Below the pieces are notes generated by a model. The model was not told the DNA's origin and did not search any database. It saw only the letters and a list, made by a program, of their open reading frames with translations. Below, piece after piece: positions 43,241-52,591 of a stretch of 64,000 bases of DNA; position 1 is the first letter of the stretch; every line of letters begins with the position of its first letter. The stretch lies in contig NZ_JAASAD010000008.1 of the NCBI RefSeq assembly GCF_012726175.1, positions 62,001 to 126,000 of the forward strand, read 5' to 3'. The DNA is from Micromonospora sp. HNM0581. Lineage in GTDB: Bacteria > Actinomycetota > Actinomycetes > Mycobacteriales > Micromonosporaceae. The position numbers were made by a program, and so were the translations under genes.

Positions 43241-43906
43241 ATGACTGCAGACGGAACAGTGGGGTCGATGCGGGCCGCACCCCGCTCCGAGGTTCCTGCC
43301 GACGAGGCGTTGGCCCGGGCGCACGCCTTCGCCGCGAGCCTGTCGACCCGGCGCTCCATCCGTCAGTTCTCCGACCGCCCGATACCCGCGGGTGTCCTCG
43401 AGGAGGCGGTGCGGGCAGCGGGCAGCGCGCCCAGTGGCGCCAACGTGCAGCCGTGGCGGTTCGTGGTGGTCACCGATCCCGAGGTACGCCGCACGTTGCG
43501 CGAGGCTGCCGAGGCCGAGGAGCGCGAGTTCTACCGGCGGCGGATCTCCGACGAGTGGCGGGACGCGTTGACACCGCTGGGAACGGACTGGCGTAAGCCG
43601 TTCCTGGAGACCGCGCCGGGCTTGATCGTGGTGTTCGAGGTGCACAAGGGCCCGACGTCGCCGAAGCCCTACTACGTCAAGGAGTCCGTGGGCATCGCCG
43701 TGGGTTTTCTGCTGGCGGCGCTGCATCAGGCAGGTCTGGCGTCTCTGACCCACACACCGAGCCCGATGGGGTTCCTCAACGACATCCTTGGTCGGCCCCG
43801 GGAGGAGCGCGGGTACGTCGTGATTCCCGTCGGATACCCGGCGGCGGACGCTGTGGTGCCCGTGATCGACCGCAAACCGCTCGACGAGATCCTCGTCCGC
43901 AGATGA
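43241..43906 (+). CDS. Nitroreductase-family FMN oxidoreductase
   Basis: A 221-residue nitroreductase-fold protein. The FMN-binding start is RRSIRQFSDRPIP, followed by AAGSAPSGANVQPWRFVVV; near the C-terminus GYVVIPVGYPAADA is also typical. The size and the TDWRKPFLETAP segment recall the iodotyrosine dehalogenase/BluB side of the family. ATG 43241 is chosen; ATG 43268 with GTGGGG upstream is an alternative. It is not clearly part of either neighbouring cluster. Confidence 0.85.
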   Translation: MTADGTVGSMRAAPRSEVPADEALARAHAFAASLSTRRSIRQFSDRPIPAGVLEEAVRAAGSAPSGANVQPWRFVVVTDPEVRRTLREAAEAEEREFYRRRISDEWRDALTPLGTDWRKPFLETAPGLIVVFEVHKGPTSPKPYYVKESVGIAVGFLLAALHQAGLASLTHTPSPMGFLNDILGRPREERGYVVIPVGYPAADAVVPVIDRKPLDEILVRR

Positions 43907-43958
43907 CTCCTGGCACCCCCTCCCGGTGTTCACGTCACGGCAGGTCCGACGGCGCCGG

Positions 43959-44987
43959 TCAGCCGGCCAGGCTGTGCGGCACGACGGCGAGGTCGGGTAG
44001 CAGCCGTTCCCGCCGGCCGAACCAGGCCAGGGAGTCGGCGATGCCGGCGGTCAGGTCCCGCTCCGCGCGCCAGCCGAGCAGGTCCCGGGCGAGGCGGCTC
44101 CGGGTGTACGCCCCCACCCCGTCGCCGGGGCGGCGTGGCGCCTCGGCCACGGCGACGGTCGGGTCGACCAGCGCGTTGAACGCCGCGATCAGCTCCAGGA
44201 CCGTGGTACCGGTACCGGTGCCGAGATTGACGGCCAGGTGGCCGGGCCCACCGGCGGGGAAGAGTTCGTCGAAGCGGTCCAGGGCCCGCAGGTGGGCGGT
44301 GGCGAGGTCCCAGACGTGAACGTAGTCGCGCAGCCCGGACCCGTCGCGGGTGGGCCAGTCCAACCCGGCGACGGGGAACGGCTCGCCGGTGCGGTGGGCG
44401 TGGATGAGGCGACCGAGCGCGTGGGAGGGCGTGGGCAGTTGCAGCCCGGTACGCAGGGCCGGGTCGGTGCCGATCGGGTTGAAGTAGCGCAGCGACAGCA
44501 CGCGCAGCGGGGTACTGGCCGCGACGTCGGCGAGCATCCGTTCCACCACCAGCTTCGTGTGCGCGTACGGGTTGCCGGCGCCCAGGGGTGACGTCTCGTC
44601 GACCGCGAGGTCCGGGCCCGGCTGGTAGATCGAAGCCGACGAGCTGTAGATCAGGCGGCGTACGCCGTGGACGAGTAGCCGGTCGACGAACTCCACCGTC
44701 GCGGCGACGTTGGCGCGGTAGTAGTCGACCGGCCGGGCCACCGAGTCGGGTACGACGGTCAGGGCCGCGCAGTGCACGACGGCTTCGATGTCCGGATGAC
44801 GGTGCAGTACGCCGTCGACCAGACTGGCGTCGGCGATGTCGCCTTCGTGGAAGATCCGGCCGTAGCAGAACTCCCGCCGACCGGTGACCAGATTGTCGAT
44901 CACCACGGGCGTGTGGCCGGCGTCGAGCAGGCAGGAGGCAACGGTGCTGCCGATGAAACCGGCACCACCTGCGATGAGCACCTTCAC
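43959..44987 (-). CDS. galE: UDP-glucose 4-epimerase-like protein
   Basis: A 342-residue extended SDR. The NAD-binding GGAGFIGSTVASCLLDAGH starts at residue 7, the YSSSASIYQ serine motif is in the middle, and the catalytic YAHTK (YxxxK) follows. This matches GalE-type UDP-hexose 4-epimerases. GTG 44987 is preceded by GGGGAGGGG; the frame is open far upstream without coding character. It is divergent from the inositol-phosphate synthase operon, with a 201-base shared gap, so it may supply a UDP-sugar to that pathway's glycosyltransferase. Confidence 0.88.
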   Translation of the reverse strand: MKVLIAGGAGFIGSTVASCLLDAGHTPVVIDNLVTGRREFCYGRIFHEGDIADASLVDGVLHRHPDIEAVVHCAALTVVPDSVARPVDYYRANVAATVEFVDRLLVHGVRRLIYSSSASIYQPGPDLAVDETSPLGAGNPYAHTKLVVERMLADVAASTPLRVLSLRYFNPIGTDPALRTGLQLPTPSHALGRLIHAHRTGEPFPVAGLDWPTRDGSGLRDYVHVWDLATAHLRALDRFDELFPAGGPGHLAVNLGTGTGTTVLELIAAFNALVDPTVAVAEAPRRPGDGVGAYTRSRLARDLLGWRAERDLTAGIADSLAWFGRRERLLPDLAVVPHSLAG

Positions 44988-45188
44988 GAGCAGCCCCTCC
45001 CCCGTAGGCGTACCGCCGGTGCGGTGTCCGCACCTACCTGCATCTTGCCCACATGCGACGGCCGGCAGCGGCCGATCGTCGTAGCCGGTGCCCTCCGGCC
45101 GATCGGCGTCGAGCTGCGGGAATGCCCGCTCCGTTCGCGGGTATCCGGCCGCCCGAGTTCGGGCGTCCGGGTGGACACGGGAGGAAGC

Positions 45189-46361
45189 ATGGCGGAGCAA
45201 CGCATCGGGGTCGCGGTGGTGGGACTGGGTGGCGCGGTGGCCACGACGGCGGTGGCCGGGGTGGAACTGCTCAAGTTGGGAATGCGCGACACGTCGGGGT
45301 TGCCGCTGGCCCACCGCACCGACCTGGTGCCGTACGAGTCGCTGGTTTTCGGCGGTTGGGACCTGTGCCCGGACGACCTGGCGAAGGCCGCGCACGTGCA
45401 CCGGGTGGTGGAGCCGGTGCAGCTGGACACCGTGGCCGAACCGTTGCAGGCGATCAAGCCCTGGCCGGCGGTGTCCGACCCGCAGTGGTGCCGCAACGCG
45501 ACCGGCGCCAACGTGGTGCCGGTCGGACCGCTGCGTGAGCGGGTCGCGTACGTCTGCGAGGACCTGCGCCGGTTCCGGACGGAACAGGCACTGGATCGGG
45601 TGGTGGTGGTCAACCTCGCCTCCACCGAGGCGCGCCCCGACCCGACCGCGCCGGTGCTGTCCGATCTGGCCGAGTTCGAGAGGGGGCTCGACCGCGACGA
45701 CGCCACGATGACGCCGGGCCTGCTCTACGCGTACGCGGCGATCCGGCAGGGGTGCCCGTACGTGAACTTCACCCCGAGTCTCGGAGCAGACGTGCCGGCG
45801 CTCGTCGAACTGGCGGAGCGGGAGCGGGTGCCGGTCGCCGGCAAGGACGGCAAGACCGGCCAGACCTTGATCAAGACTGTGCTGGCCCCGGCGTTCCGAT
45901 CCCGGGCGCTGGTCGTCGAAGGGTGGTACTCCACGAACATCCTGGGCAACCGGGACGGGCATATCCTCGACGACCCGTCGTCGCTGGCCAGCAAGCTGGA
46001 CACCAAGGGGTCGGTGCTCGACGACATGCTCGGGTACGCGGTGGAGGACCACGTGGTCCGTATCGACTACTACCGGCCGCGAGGTGATGCGAAGGAGGCC
46101 TGGGACAACATCGACCTGGTCGGCTTCCTGGGTCAACGGATGCAGATGAAGGTCGACTTCCTGTGTCGGGATTCGATCCTCGCCGCGCCGCTGGTGATCG
46201 AGTTGGTGCGGCTGGTCGTGGAAGCGGCCCGCCGTGGCGAGGGCGGCCCGCAGGAGCAGCTCGGCTACTTCTTCAAGGCGCCGTTGACCCGCGGCGGTAC
46301 TGCGGAACACGCCCTGCACGTTCAGGAGCGGACCCTGCTGCGGTGGTTGGATGCGGCATGA
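45189..46361 (+). CDS. myo-Inositol-1-phosphate synthase family protein
   Basis: A 390-residue protein of the MIPS (Ino1) family, which isomerises glucose 6-phosphate to inositol phosphate with bound NAD. Visible motifs are VVGLGGAVATTAVAG (cofactor loop), FTPSLGADVPAL, GKDGKTGQTLIKT (active-site Lys) and STNILGNRDG. A GGGAGGAAG site fixes the ATG. It is the first gene of a nine-gene coupled operon and probably makes the cyclitol starter. It is probably distinct from the housekeeping Ino1 because of this context. Confidence 0.9.
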   Translation: MAEQRIGVAVVGLGGAVATTAVAGVELLKLGMRDTSGLPLAHRTDLVPYESLVFGGWDLCPDDLAKAAHVHRVVEPVQLDTVAEPLQAIKPWPAVSDPQWCRNATGANVVPVGPLRERVAYVCEDLRRFRTEQALDRVVVVNLASTEARPDPTAPVLSDLAEFERGLDRDDATMTPGLLYAYAAIRQGCPYVNFTPSLGADVPALVELAERERVPVAGKDGKTGQTLIKTVLAPAFRSRALVVEGWYSTNILGNRDGHILDDPSSLASKLDTKGSVLDDMLGYAVEDHVVRIDYYRPRGDAKEAWDNIDLVGFLGQRMQMKVDFLCRDSILAAPLVIELVRLVVEAARRGEGGPQEQLGYFFKAPLTRGGTAEHALHVQERTLLRWLDAA

Positions 46362-47284
46362 CGGCCGTGCTGGCGGCGGCGCCGACCCGCCGGCTGGCTG
46401 CGGTCGTACCGGCTTTTCGGCAGATCGGTGACCTGAAGCGCGTCCGGGTGGCGCACGCCGACGGCTCCGTGGCCGCACGGGCCTTCGAGCGGTCGTGGGC
46501 GGCGCTGGTCGACGGCGCGGATCCGGCGGCGGTGGCGGCCCGGGAGTGCGCCGCCGCCGTGGCGGGGGCGCGTCTCGCCGGCCTGGACGCCGCCACCCTC
46601 ACCGCCTGCGGACTGTCCGCGCCGGACGCGGAGACGGTCCTTGCCCGGGCGGTCGCGGAACTCGCCGACGCGCTGCACGGGGCCACGGTCGGTCGGCTAC
46701 GTGATGCGCTGCCGGGTCTGGTGGCCGATCGTGCGACAGCTGATGCTGCGCCGTCGTTCGTGTCCGCCCTGTGCCGGCAGCCCCGCGCCGGTGCCACCGC
46801 GCCGGGACGGCCCCGTCTGATGGTCGAGCCCGCCGAGAACCACGCGGAGCACAGCTGGGCGGTGGCCGTCTACGCCGCGTTGCTCGCCGACGACGTCGGC
46901 GCGGATTTCGGCCAGGCATTTCTTCTCGGGCTGGCACACCACCTGCACAACGCCCGGCTGCCCGACGCCGGTTTCGCCGGTGAGCAGCTGCTCGGTGAAC
47001 ACCTCGACCCGATCGTCGACAGGTTGACCGAGATGGAACTCGCCTGCCTGCCCGCTGCGCTCGCGGCCCGGGTCGACGCGGCGCTGGCGGGCCGGGTCGA
47101 CGTGGACACCCCGCTCGGTGCCGCGTTCCACGCCGCCGACGTGTTGGACCGGGTGCTCCAGACCCACCATCACGCCCGGGTGGCGGCCTTCACCGCCGAG
47201 CAGGCACTGGTCGACCTTCAACTGGTGCACGACGGGCCGTTCGCCGGGTACCACCGTGCGGTGCTGCGGGCGGCCGGGCTGTGA
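46358..47284 (+). CDS. HD-domain-like protein, putative phosphohydrolase
   Basis: A 308-residue protein. The second half carries ENHAEHSWAVAVYAALLADD followed by LLGLAHHLHNARLPDAGF, a pattern like HD-domain phosphohydrolases but with His-His-x-His-Asn where HD is expected. The first half is Ala-rich and helical. A metal-dependent phosphatase acting on an inositol or sugar phosphate would fit the pathway, but this is inference. ATGA overlap with the upstream gene. Confidence 0.65.
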   Translation: MTAVLAAAPTRRLAAVVPAFRQIGDLKRVRVAHADGSVAARAFERSWAALVDGADPAAVAARECAAAVAGARLAGLDAATLTACGLSAPDAETVLARAVAELADALHGATVGRLRDALPGLVADRATADAAPSFVSALCRQPRAGATAPGRPRLMVEPAENHAEHSWAVAVYAALLADDVGADFGQAFLLGLAHHLHNARLPDAGFAGEQLLGEHLDPIVDRLTEMELACLPAALAARVDAALAGRVDVDTPLGAAFHAADVLDRVLQTHHHARVAAFTAEQALVDLQLVHDGPFAGYHRAVLRAAGL

Positions 47285-48423
47285 CCGCCGTCGGTATCCC
47301 GGTCGCCGGTACTCGGTGGCGCGGCCCGGACGGCAGCGGGCTGCGGGCCGACACCGCACACAGCCTCACCGACGGGATGCGCCGCTGGCCGGTGGTCGAA
47401 GGTATCCCGTGGCTACGCCCCGGGCGTGAGGAACTACGTGCGGCCACGGTGGCGGCGCTGGACGCCGGCGACCCGCACCGTGCGACGATGCTGCTTCTCG
47501 CCGACACCGACGACTGGTGGGACGGCGGTCGGCCCGCACCGCGCCGGCTGCGTGCCGCGCTGGCGGCGGGAAGCCTCACCGAGGCCGTCGACCTGCTTGG
47601 TCTCGGCCGGGTCGGCACCTACTTCCGGCACCGCTGGTCCGATCCCAGCTGGCTGGCCACGCTGGCCCTGACCGCCGCTCACCCGCCGGCCGGTCGGGCG
47701 GTGGTGGATCTTGCTTGCGGCGCCGGGCATCTGCTGCGGCATCTTGCGCTGCACGGGCACACCGACCTCACCGGTGTCGACGTGGTCTTCGCCAAGTTGT
47801 GGCTGGCCCGCCGTTTCGTGTTGCCAACCGGCGCACCGGTCGCCCTGGTCTGCGCCGACCTGACCGCCGGCTGGCCGCTGCCGCCCTCGTCCGTGCCACG
47901 TCACGTCGCCTGCCACGACGCGCTGTACTTCCTGTCGGACAAGGCCGGCTTCGTGGCCTCCGCCACCGCCGCCGCCGGGCCACGGGGAGCGGTGCTACTC
48001 GGGCACCTGCACAACGCCGCGCACCCGGCGGGCCGGGCCGGCCTGCCGCTGCGCGCCCACGAGTGGACGGCGCTGCTGCCCGGTGCCACGGCGTACGCCG
48101 AGGAGGAGCTGACCGCCGCGACTGCCGGTGGCCGGCTCCCGGTGGCGGCCACCGGGGCGGCGCTGGCCGCCACGGAGGCGCTCGGGCTCGCCCGCGACGA
48201 GGCCGCCGCACCGGCCGACCCTGCGCTGCTGACACCCGCCGACGGTGTGCCGGTGCGCCCGAACCCCCTCTACCCCGACGGTGACCGCACCTGGCCCGAC
48301 GACCGGTGGGCGGCCGAGTACGGCGACCGGGCGGCGACGTACCTGCCGCCGCGCTGGCCCGACCCGCCCGGACCGGACGCGGTGTGCCGTCGGCTCCTGC
48401 TCGACCTGCCCGAGCGGTGGTGA
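47281..48423 (+). CDS. SAM-dependent methyltransferase-like protein
   Basis: A 380-residue protein. The Rossmann SAM-binding motif is VVDLACGAGHLLRHLALHG (about residues 141-159), followed by the acidic strand end GVDVVFAKL. The N-terminal about 130 residues are Arg- and Ala-rich and have no motif I recognise. ALYFLSDK sits at the motif IV position. It could methylate the pathway's O or N atoms. GTGA overlaps at both ends keep it in the operon. Confidence 0.8.
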   Translation: MTAVGIPVAGTRWRGPDGSGLRADTAHSLTDGMRRWPVVEGIPWLRPGREELRAATVAALDAGDPHRATMLLLADTDDWWDGGRPAPRRLRAALAAGSLTEAVDLLGLGRVGTYFRHRWSDPSWLATLALTAAHPPAGRAVVDLACGAGHLLRHLALHGHTDLTGVDVVFAKLWLARRFVLPTGAPVALVCADLTAGWPLPPSSVPRHVACHDALYFLSDKAGFVASATAAAGPRGAVLLGHLHNAAHPAGRAGLPLRAHEWTALLPGATAYAEEELTAATAGGRLPVAATGAALAATEALGLARDEAAAPADPALLTPADGVPVRPNPLYPDGDRTWPDDRWAAEYGDRAATYLPPRWPDPPGPDAVCRRLLLDLPERW

Positions 48424-49415
48424 CGGGTGTGAACGATGCGGTGCGTTGGGGTGTGGTGGGCTGTGGCTGGGTGGCGCGTGACCATGTCGCTCCCGCGATG
48501 CGGGCCGCCGGTGCCCGCCTCCTGGTGGCTTGCGACCCTGACCCGGCGGCAGCCACCGCCCTGCGGCCGGAGGCGCTGGCCACCACCGAGCTCGACGCAT
48601 TGCTCGATCAGCCCGACGTCGAGGCGGTCTACGTCGCCACGCCGACCGACAGTCACCCCGATCTGGTCGCCGCGGTCGCCAAGGCGGGACTGCCGGTGCT
48701 CTGCGAGAAGCCGCTCGCGGCGACGGTGACCGACGCCCGCCGGCTCGTCGCCGCCGCCGGTGGCACACTCGCCGGTACCGCCTTCGACCAGCGGTTCCAC
48801 CCGGCGCACCGGCTCGTCGCCGAGCGTGTCGCCGGTGGGGACCTGGGCACGGTGACGGCGGTACGCATCACCTACGGCTGCTGGCTGCCCCCGGACTGGT
48901 CTCCGGACGGCCGCCCGCACGACAACTGGCGGGTCGATCCGGCCCGCTCGGGTGGCGGCGCGTTGGCCGATCTCGCCCCGCACGGCGTGGACCTCGTCGG
49001 CGTGTTGCTCGGCGACGACCTGACCAGCCTCGCGGTGCTCACCCAGCGGCGGGTGCACCCCTACCCGGTCGACGACGGGGCGGTGCTGGCCGGTGTCACG
49101 GCCGGTGGCGTCCTCGTGTCGGCACACGTCAGCTTCAACACCGCCGAGCAACTACCCCGCCGTCGTCTGGAGATCGTGGGTACCCGTGCCCAGCTGGTGG
49201 CGGTGGACACGATGGGCCAGACCGCCGGCGGTAGCCTCCGGCGTCTGGACGCGGCCACCGGCGTCGTCACCGAGCTGCCCTTCGATACCCGCACCAGCCC
49301 GTTCACCGCGCAACTCCGCGCGTTCGGGGCGGCGGTACGTGGTGCCGACTGGCCCTGGCCGCTGGCCCGGGACCTGCGCCTGCACGAGTTGCTGCACACC
49401 GTGGGAGGGGCTTGA
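48420..49415 (+). CDS. Gfo/Idh/MocA-family oxidoreductase
   Basis: A 331-residue NAD(P)-dependent sugar or cyclitol dehydrogenase. The Rossmann motif is WGVVGCGWVARDHVAPA; YVATPTDSHPD and the signature LCEKPLAATV (EKP) follow. The C-terminal sheet includes RSGGGALADLAPHGVDLV. Family members oxidise inositol or sugar hydroxyls, so it may make a ketone on the inositol or hexose unit. The GTG start overlaps the methyltransferase stop. Confidence 0.9.
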   Translation: MTGVNDAVRWGVVGCGWVARDHVAPAMRAAGARLLVACDPDPAAATALRPEALATTELDALLDQPDVEAVYVATPTDSHPDLVAAVAKAGLPVLCEKPLAATVTDARRLVAAAGGTLAGTAFDQRFHPAHRLVAERVAGGDLGTVTAVRITYGCWLPPDWSPDGRPHDNWRVDPARSGGGALADLAPHGVDLVGVLLGDDLTSLAVLTQRRVHPYPVDDGAVLAGVTAGGVLVSAHVSFNTAEQLPRRRLEIVGTRAQLVAVDTMGQTAGGSLRRLDAATGVVTELPFDTRTSPFTAQLRAFGAAVRGADWPWPLARDLRLHELLHTVGGA

Positions 49416-49416
49416 C

Positions 49417-50244
49417 ATGCCGCTGCGGCCGTACGCGTGCGACAACTGCGGGCACTGGCAACGCTGGTTCGCACCGCCGCCGGGCTGCCCCGTCTGTACG
49501 GACGTGCGCAACGCCCTGCCGGAGGAGGGTTGGCTGTTCCACTCGGCTGACGAGGTGGGGAACGGGCGGCAGGCCCGGTGGGTCGAGGTCGCCCCCGGGG
49601 TGACCGGCTACTGGTGTGAGCCGCAGCTCGGGCTGGGCAGCACCGGGTGGGTCATCGAGACCGACGCCGGTGCGGTCGGCTGGGAGGCCGCCGGCTGGTA
49701 CCCGCCCGCCGCGCTTGCTGACCTGCGCCGCCGCGGTGGCCTGGTCGCGCTCGGTGCCAGTCACGTGCACGGTTACGGCGCGCTGTGGCAGTTGCAGGAC
49801 GAGCTGGCCCCGCCGGTGCTCGCGATCGGTGTCGACGATCTGGTGTGGACGAAGGCGTTCCAGGTGACGTGGCCGATCGACGACCGGCACGAGTTGGCTC
49901 CCGGCCTGGTCGTGTACCGCAGCGGTGGCCATTTCCCCGGCCACAATGTCCTGCACGACACCCGACGGGGCATCCTCTTCGTCGGTGACCTGATCAAGGT
50001 GGATCTGGCCGGCACGACGCCGGTCGGGTTGTCCTGCCACAAGGCGTACCACGCCCAGATCCCGCTGTCGCACGCCGAAGTTCGTCAGGCCCGGGAGCTG
50101 ATCGAGACACTCGACTTCCAGGCGGTCGCCACCCCGTTCGAGTTCGCGGCGCCGGTCGGCCGTGAGCAGGTGCTCGCCCTGTTCGACCGGCAGCTGCGCG
50201 GGCAACCGACGGCCGGTCCGATTCCCATCGAGGAGCTGACATGA
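49417..50244 (+). CDS. Metallo-beta-lactamase-like protein with N-terminal zinc ribbon
   Basis: A 275-residue protein. Residues about 8-27 form a Cys4 site, CDNCG then CPVC, likely a zinc ribbon. The rest resembles a metallo-beta-lactamase hydrolase scaffold: GWVIETDAGAVGWEA, SHVHGYGALW, GHFPGHNVLHD and ILFVGDLIKVDL. The canonical HxHxDH is not intact (SHVHGYGA), so metal binding or catalysis may be altered. GGGAGGGG precedes the ATG, 1 base after the previous stop. It overlaps the YcaO gene by 4 bases and may serve as its partner, which is inference. Confidence 0.72.
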   Translation: MPLRPYACDNCGHWQRWFAPPPGCPVCTDVRNALPEEGWLFHSADEVGNGRQARWVEVAPGVTGYWCEPQLGLGSTGWVIETDAGAVGWEAAGWYPPAALADLRRRGGLVALGASHVHGYGALWQLQDELAPPVLAIGVDDLVWTKAFQVTWPIDDRHELAPGLVVYRSGGHFPGHNVLHDTRRGILFVGDLIKVDLAGTTPVGLSCHKAYHAQIPLSHAEVRQARELIETLDFQAVATPFEFAAPVGREQVLALFDRQLRGQPTAGPIPIEELT

Positions 50245-51725
50245 CCCGAGCACTGCGATCCCGTACCGACACGGTCACCGCGATGTCGGTCGCCGACCAG
50301 TTCGCCGCCGCCCTGCCGCCCGGTGAGGTCGGTGATTTCGACGTGAGCGCGGTGGACCGGCTCGGCGTGCCGGTCGTCACCGCCGATCACCTCGGTGCCG
50401 GCTGGCCCCGGGCGGTGGCCTTCGGCTACGGGCTGACCGCCGAGCAGGCTCGTACCGGTGCCTACGGGGAGCTGGCGGAGGAACTGCTGCTGCACCGGCA
50501 CCTGCGTGGTGTCGTTCCCCGCCGGGCCTCCTACGCGCAGCTGCGGGGTGAGGTTGGGCCGGACGGGGTGGTCGATCCCCGGTCGCTGGTGCTGACCGCC
50601 GGCACGACCGTCGACGACGAACAACCGCGGTCCTGGCTGCCCACGTTGCGCTGGCGTACCGGCGAGACCGTCCTCGTCCCGGCCGAGTTCTGTGCCTCGT
50701 CCGGCGACGACCTGCCGTGGCAGGACCCGGCGGAACGGCTCGTCACGGTGATAACCAACGGTTCCGGCGCGGGGGACACCGTCGAGCGGGCGGTCGCGCA
50801 CGGCCTGCTGGAGCTGCTGCAACGCGACGGCAACGTCACCGCCTTCCGGGCCATGGACCGCGGTGTGGTGCTCGATCTGGACGAGGTGCGCGACCCGGTG
50901 ACCCTGGCGGTGCTGGCGCGGCTGCGTGACGCCGGGGTCGAGGTGCTGCCGAAACTCGCCGCCACCGACTTCGGGATGGTCGACGTGCACGTCGTCGGGA
51001 TGGACCGGGAGCCGGAGACACCGCCGCTGGCGGTGACCGCGTGCGGCGAGGCAGCCCACCCGGACCGGGAGGTCGCGCTGCGCAAGGCGCTGCTGGAGTA
51101 CGTGTCGTCCCGCGCCCGGAAGGTCTTCTCCCATGGGGCGCTCGGCGCACTGACGCCGGTAGCACCGGAGGCGTACTGGCGGCGGGAGTTCGTCCGGCCC
51201 CTGACGCCGCAGGAGCCGCACGCGTTGCGGGCGATGCGCGAGTGGACCCGGCTCACCGGCGCCGAGCTGCGTGACCTGCTGACTGTGGTGGTGCTGGCCG
51301 AACGGACCCGGGTGCCGTTCTCGTCGCTGCCCACCGTGGCGTCCGGCGCACTGGACGATCCGCCCGCACTGTTGTCGGATCTGCTGCGCAGGCTCGCCGA
51401 CTTCGACGTGCTGGTGGTCGTGGCACCGGGGGAGGGGGCGGTCGCGGTCAAGGTGATCGTGCCGGGGCTGGAGGCCGAGACGATGTCCTACGGCCGGATC
51501 GGGGCGCGTGGGGTACGTCGGCTCGTGGAGCGGGACTCACCGCTGGTGGGCATGGGTACGCCGCCGCGCGAGGGGGCCGCACCGGTCGTCCTGGACGCGG
51601 CCGGACGGGAGCAGCTCGGCGGTGACGCCTGGCTCGACCTGGCCGGGGTGAACCGTACGGTCGGACCGCTCTATCCGCTGTACCGGGAACCGGCCCGGCA
51701 CGCCGTCGCCCGGAGCGCCGGATGA
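50241..51725 (+). CDS. YcaO-domain protein, not associated with a precursor peptide
   Basis: A 494-residue YcaO protein. YcaO enzymes use ATP to activate an amide and install azolines, thioamides or amidines. The ATP and Mg region is recognisable: AYGELAEELLLH (about residues 74-85), TNGSGAGDTVERAVAHGLL (172-190) and ELLQRD (191-196). Near the C-terminus VKVIVPGLEAE matches the family's usual end motif. The C-terminus (RHAVARSAG) lacks the PxPxP seen in azoline-forming members. I see no small RiPP precursor gene in the operon, so a small-molecule substrate is likely. Confidence 0.88.
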   Translation: MTRALRSRTDTVTAMSVADQFAAALPPGEVGDFDVSAVDRLGVPVVTADHLGAGWPRAVAFGYGLTAEQARTGAYGELAEELLLHRHLRGVVPRRASYAQLRGEVGPDGVVDPRSLVLTAGTTVDDEQPRSWLPTLRWRTGETVLVPAEFCASSGDDLPWQDPAERLVTVITNGSGAGDTVERAVAHGLLELLQRDGNVTAFRAMDRGVVLDLDEVRDPVTLAVLARLRDAGVEVLPKLAATDFGMVDVHVVGMDREPETPPLAVTACGEAAHPDREVALRKALLEYVSSRARKVFSHGALGALTPVAPEAYWRREFVRPLTPQEPHALRAMREWTRLTGAELRDLLTVVVLAERTRVPFSSLPTVASGALDDPPALLSDLLRRLADFDVLVVVAPGEGAVAVKVIVPGLEAETMSYGRIGARGVRRLVERDSPLVGMGTPPREGAAPVVLDAAGREQLGGDAWLDLAGVNRTVGPLYPLYREPARHAVARSAG

Positions 51726-52591
51726 GCCTGCGGTACGCCTACAACACCAACGGGATGACCTCGCACCGCCTCGACGACGCCCTCGCGTTGCTCGCCGACA
51801 CTGGCTACGACGGGGTGGCCCTCACCCTCGACGTGGCGCACCACGACCCGTACGCCCCGGACCTTGCCGGCCGTACCGCGCGGCTCGCCCGCCGGCTCGC
51901 GGGACTCGGCCTGGCCAGTGTCGTGGAGACGGGTGCCCGTTTCCTGTTGGACGCCCGCCGCAAACACCATCCGACCCTGGTCTCGCCGGACGAGGCGGAC
52001 CGCGCCCGGCGGGGTGACTATCTGCGTACCTGCGTCGACGTGGCGGCCGACCTGGGCAGCGAGGCCGTGTCGTTCTGGGCCGGCGTGCCGGAGGCCGGCA
52101 CCGACCGGGAACGCTGCTGGGGCTGGCTCGTCGACGGCGTCCGTGACGTGGTCTCGTACGCCACCGGGCGGGGCGTGCGGTGTGCGTTCGAGCCGGAACC
52201 GGGCATGCTGGTCGACGACTGCGACGACTGGGCTCGCCTCGCCGCGCTGGTGCCCGGCCTGACCCTCGCCCTGGACACCGGGCACTGCCTGGTATCCGGC
52301 CGGTACTCGCCGGCCGAGGCGGTGCGGGCCTTCCGGCCGGCGCTCGGTGCCTGCGCGGTGGAGGACATGCCGCGTGGCCGGCACGAGCACCGCGCACCCG
52401 GCGAGGGTGACATGGACCTGCCGGCGGTGCTCGGCGCGCTCACCGAGACCGGCTACCGCGGGTTGGTCAGCCTGGAGCTGTCCCGTGACGCTCATCGGGC
52501 CGATGTTCTGGTACCGGCCGCGTTGTCCGCGCTGCGGGCCGCCGAACGTGCCCACTCCGAGGCGGTGTTGCTGGAGGTGACCGCGACGTGA
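51722..52591 (+). CDS. Sugar-phosphate isomerase/epimerase-like TIM-barrel protein
   Basis: A 289-residue protein of the AP-endonuclease-2/xylose-isomerase-like TIM barrel superfamily. The metal-ligand elements are seen: FEPEPGMLVDD (Glu), LALDTGHCLV (Asp/His), AVEDMPRGRHEHRAPGEGDM (Glu/Asp, His) and LVSLELSRDAHR (Glu). Members isomerise or epimerise sugars, inositols or keto acids (for example IolE, IolI). It may epimerise the oxidised cyclitol made by the Gfo/Idh enzyme. ATGA overlap with the YcaO gene. Confidence 0.87.
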   Translation: MSLRYAYNTNGMTSHRLDDALALLADTGYDGVALTLDVAHHDPYAPDLAGRTARLARRLAGLGLASVVETGARFLLDARRKHHPTLVSPDEADRARRGDYLRTCVDVAADLGSEAVSFWAGVPEAGTDRERCWGWLVDGVRDVVSYATGRGVRCAFEPEPGMLVDDCDDWARLAALVPGLTLALDTGHCLVSGRYSPAEAVRAFRPALGACAVEDMPRGRHEHRAPGEGDMDLPAVLGALTETGYRGLVSLELSRDAHRADVLVPAALSALRAAERAHSEAVLLEVTAT

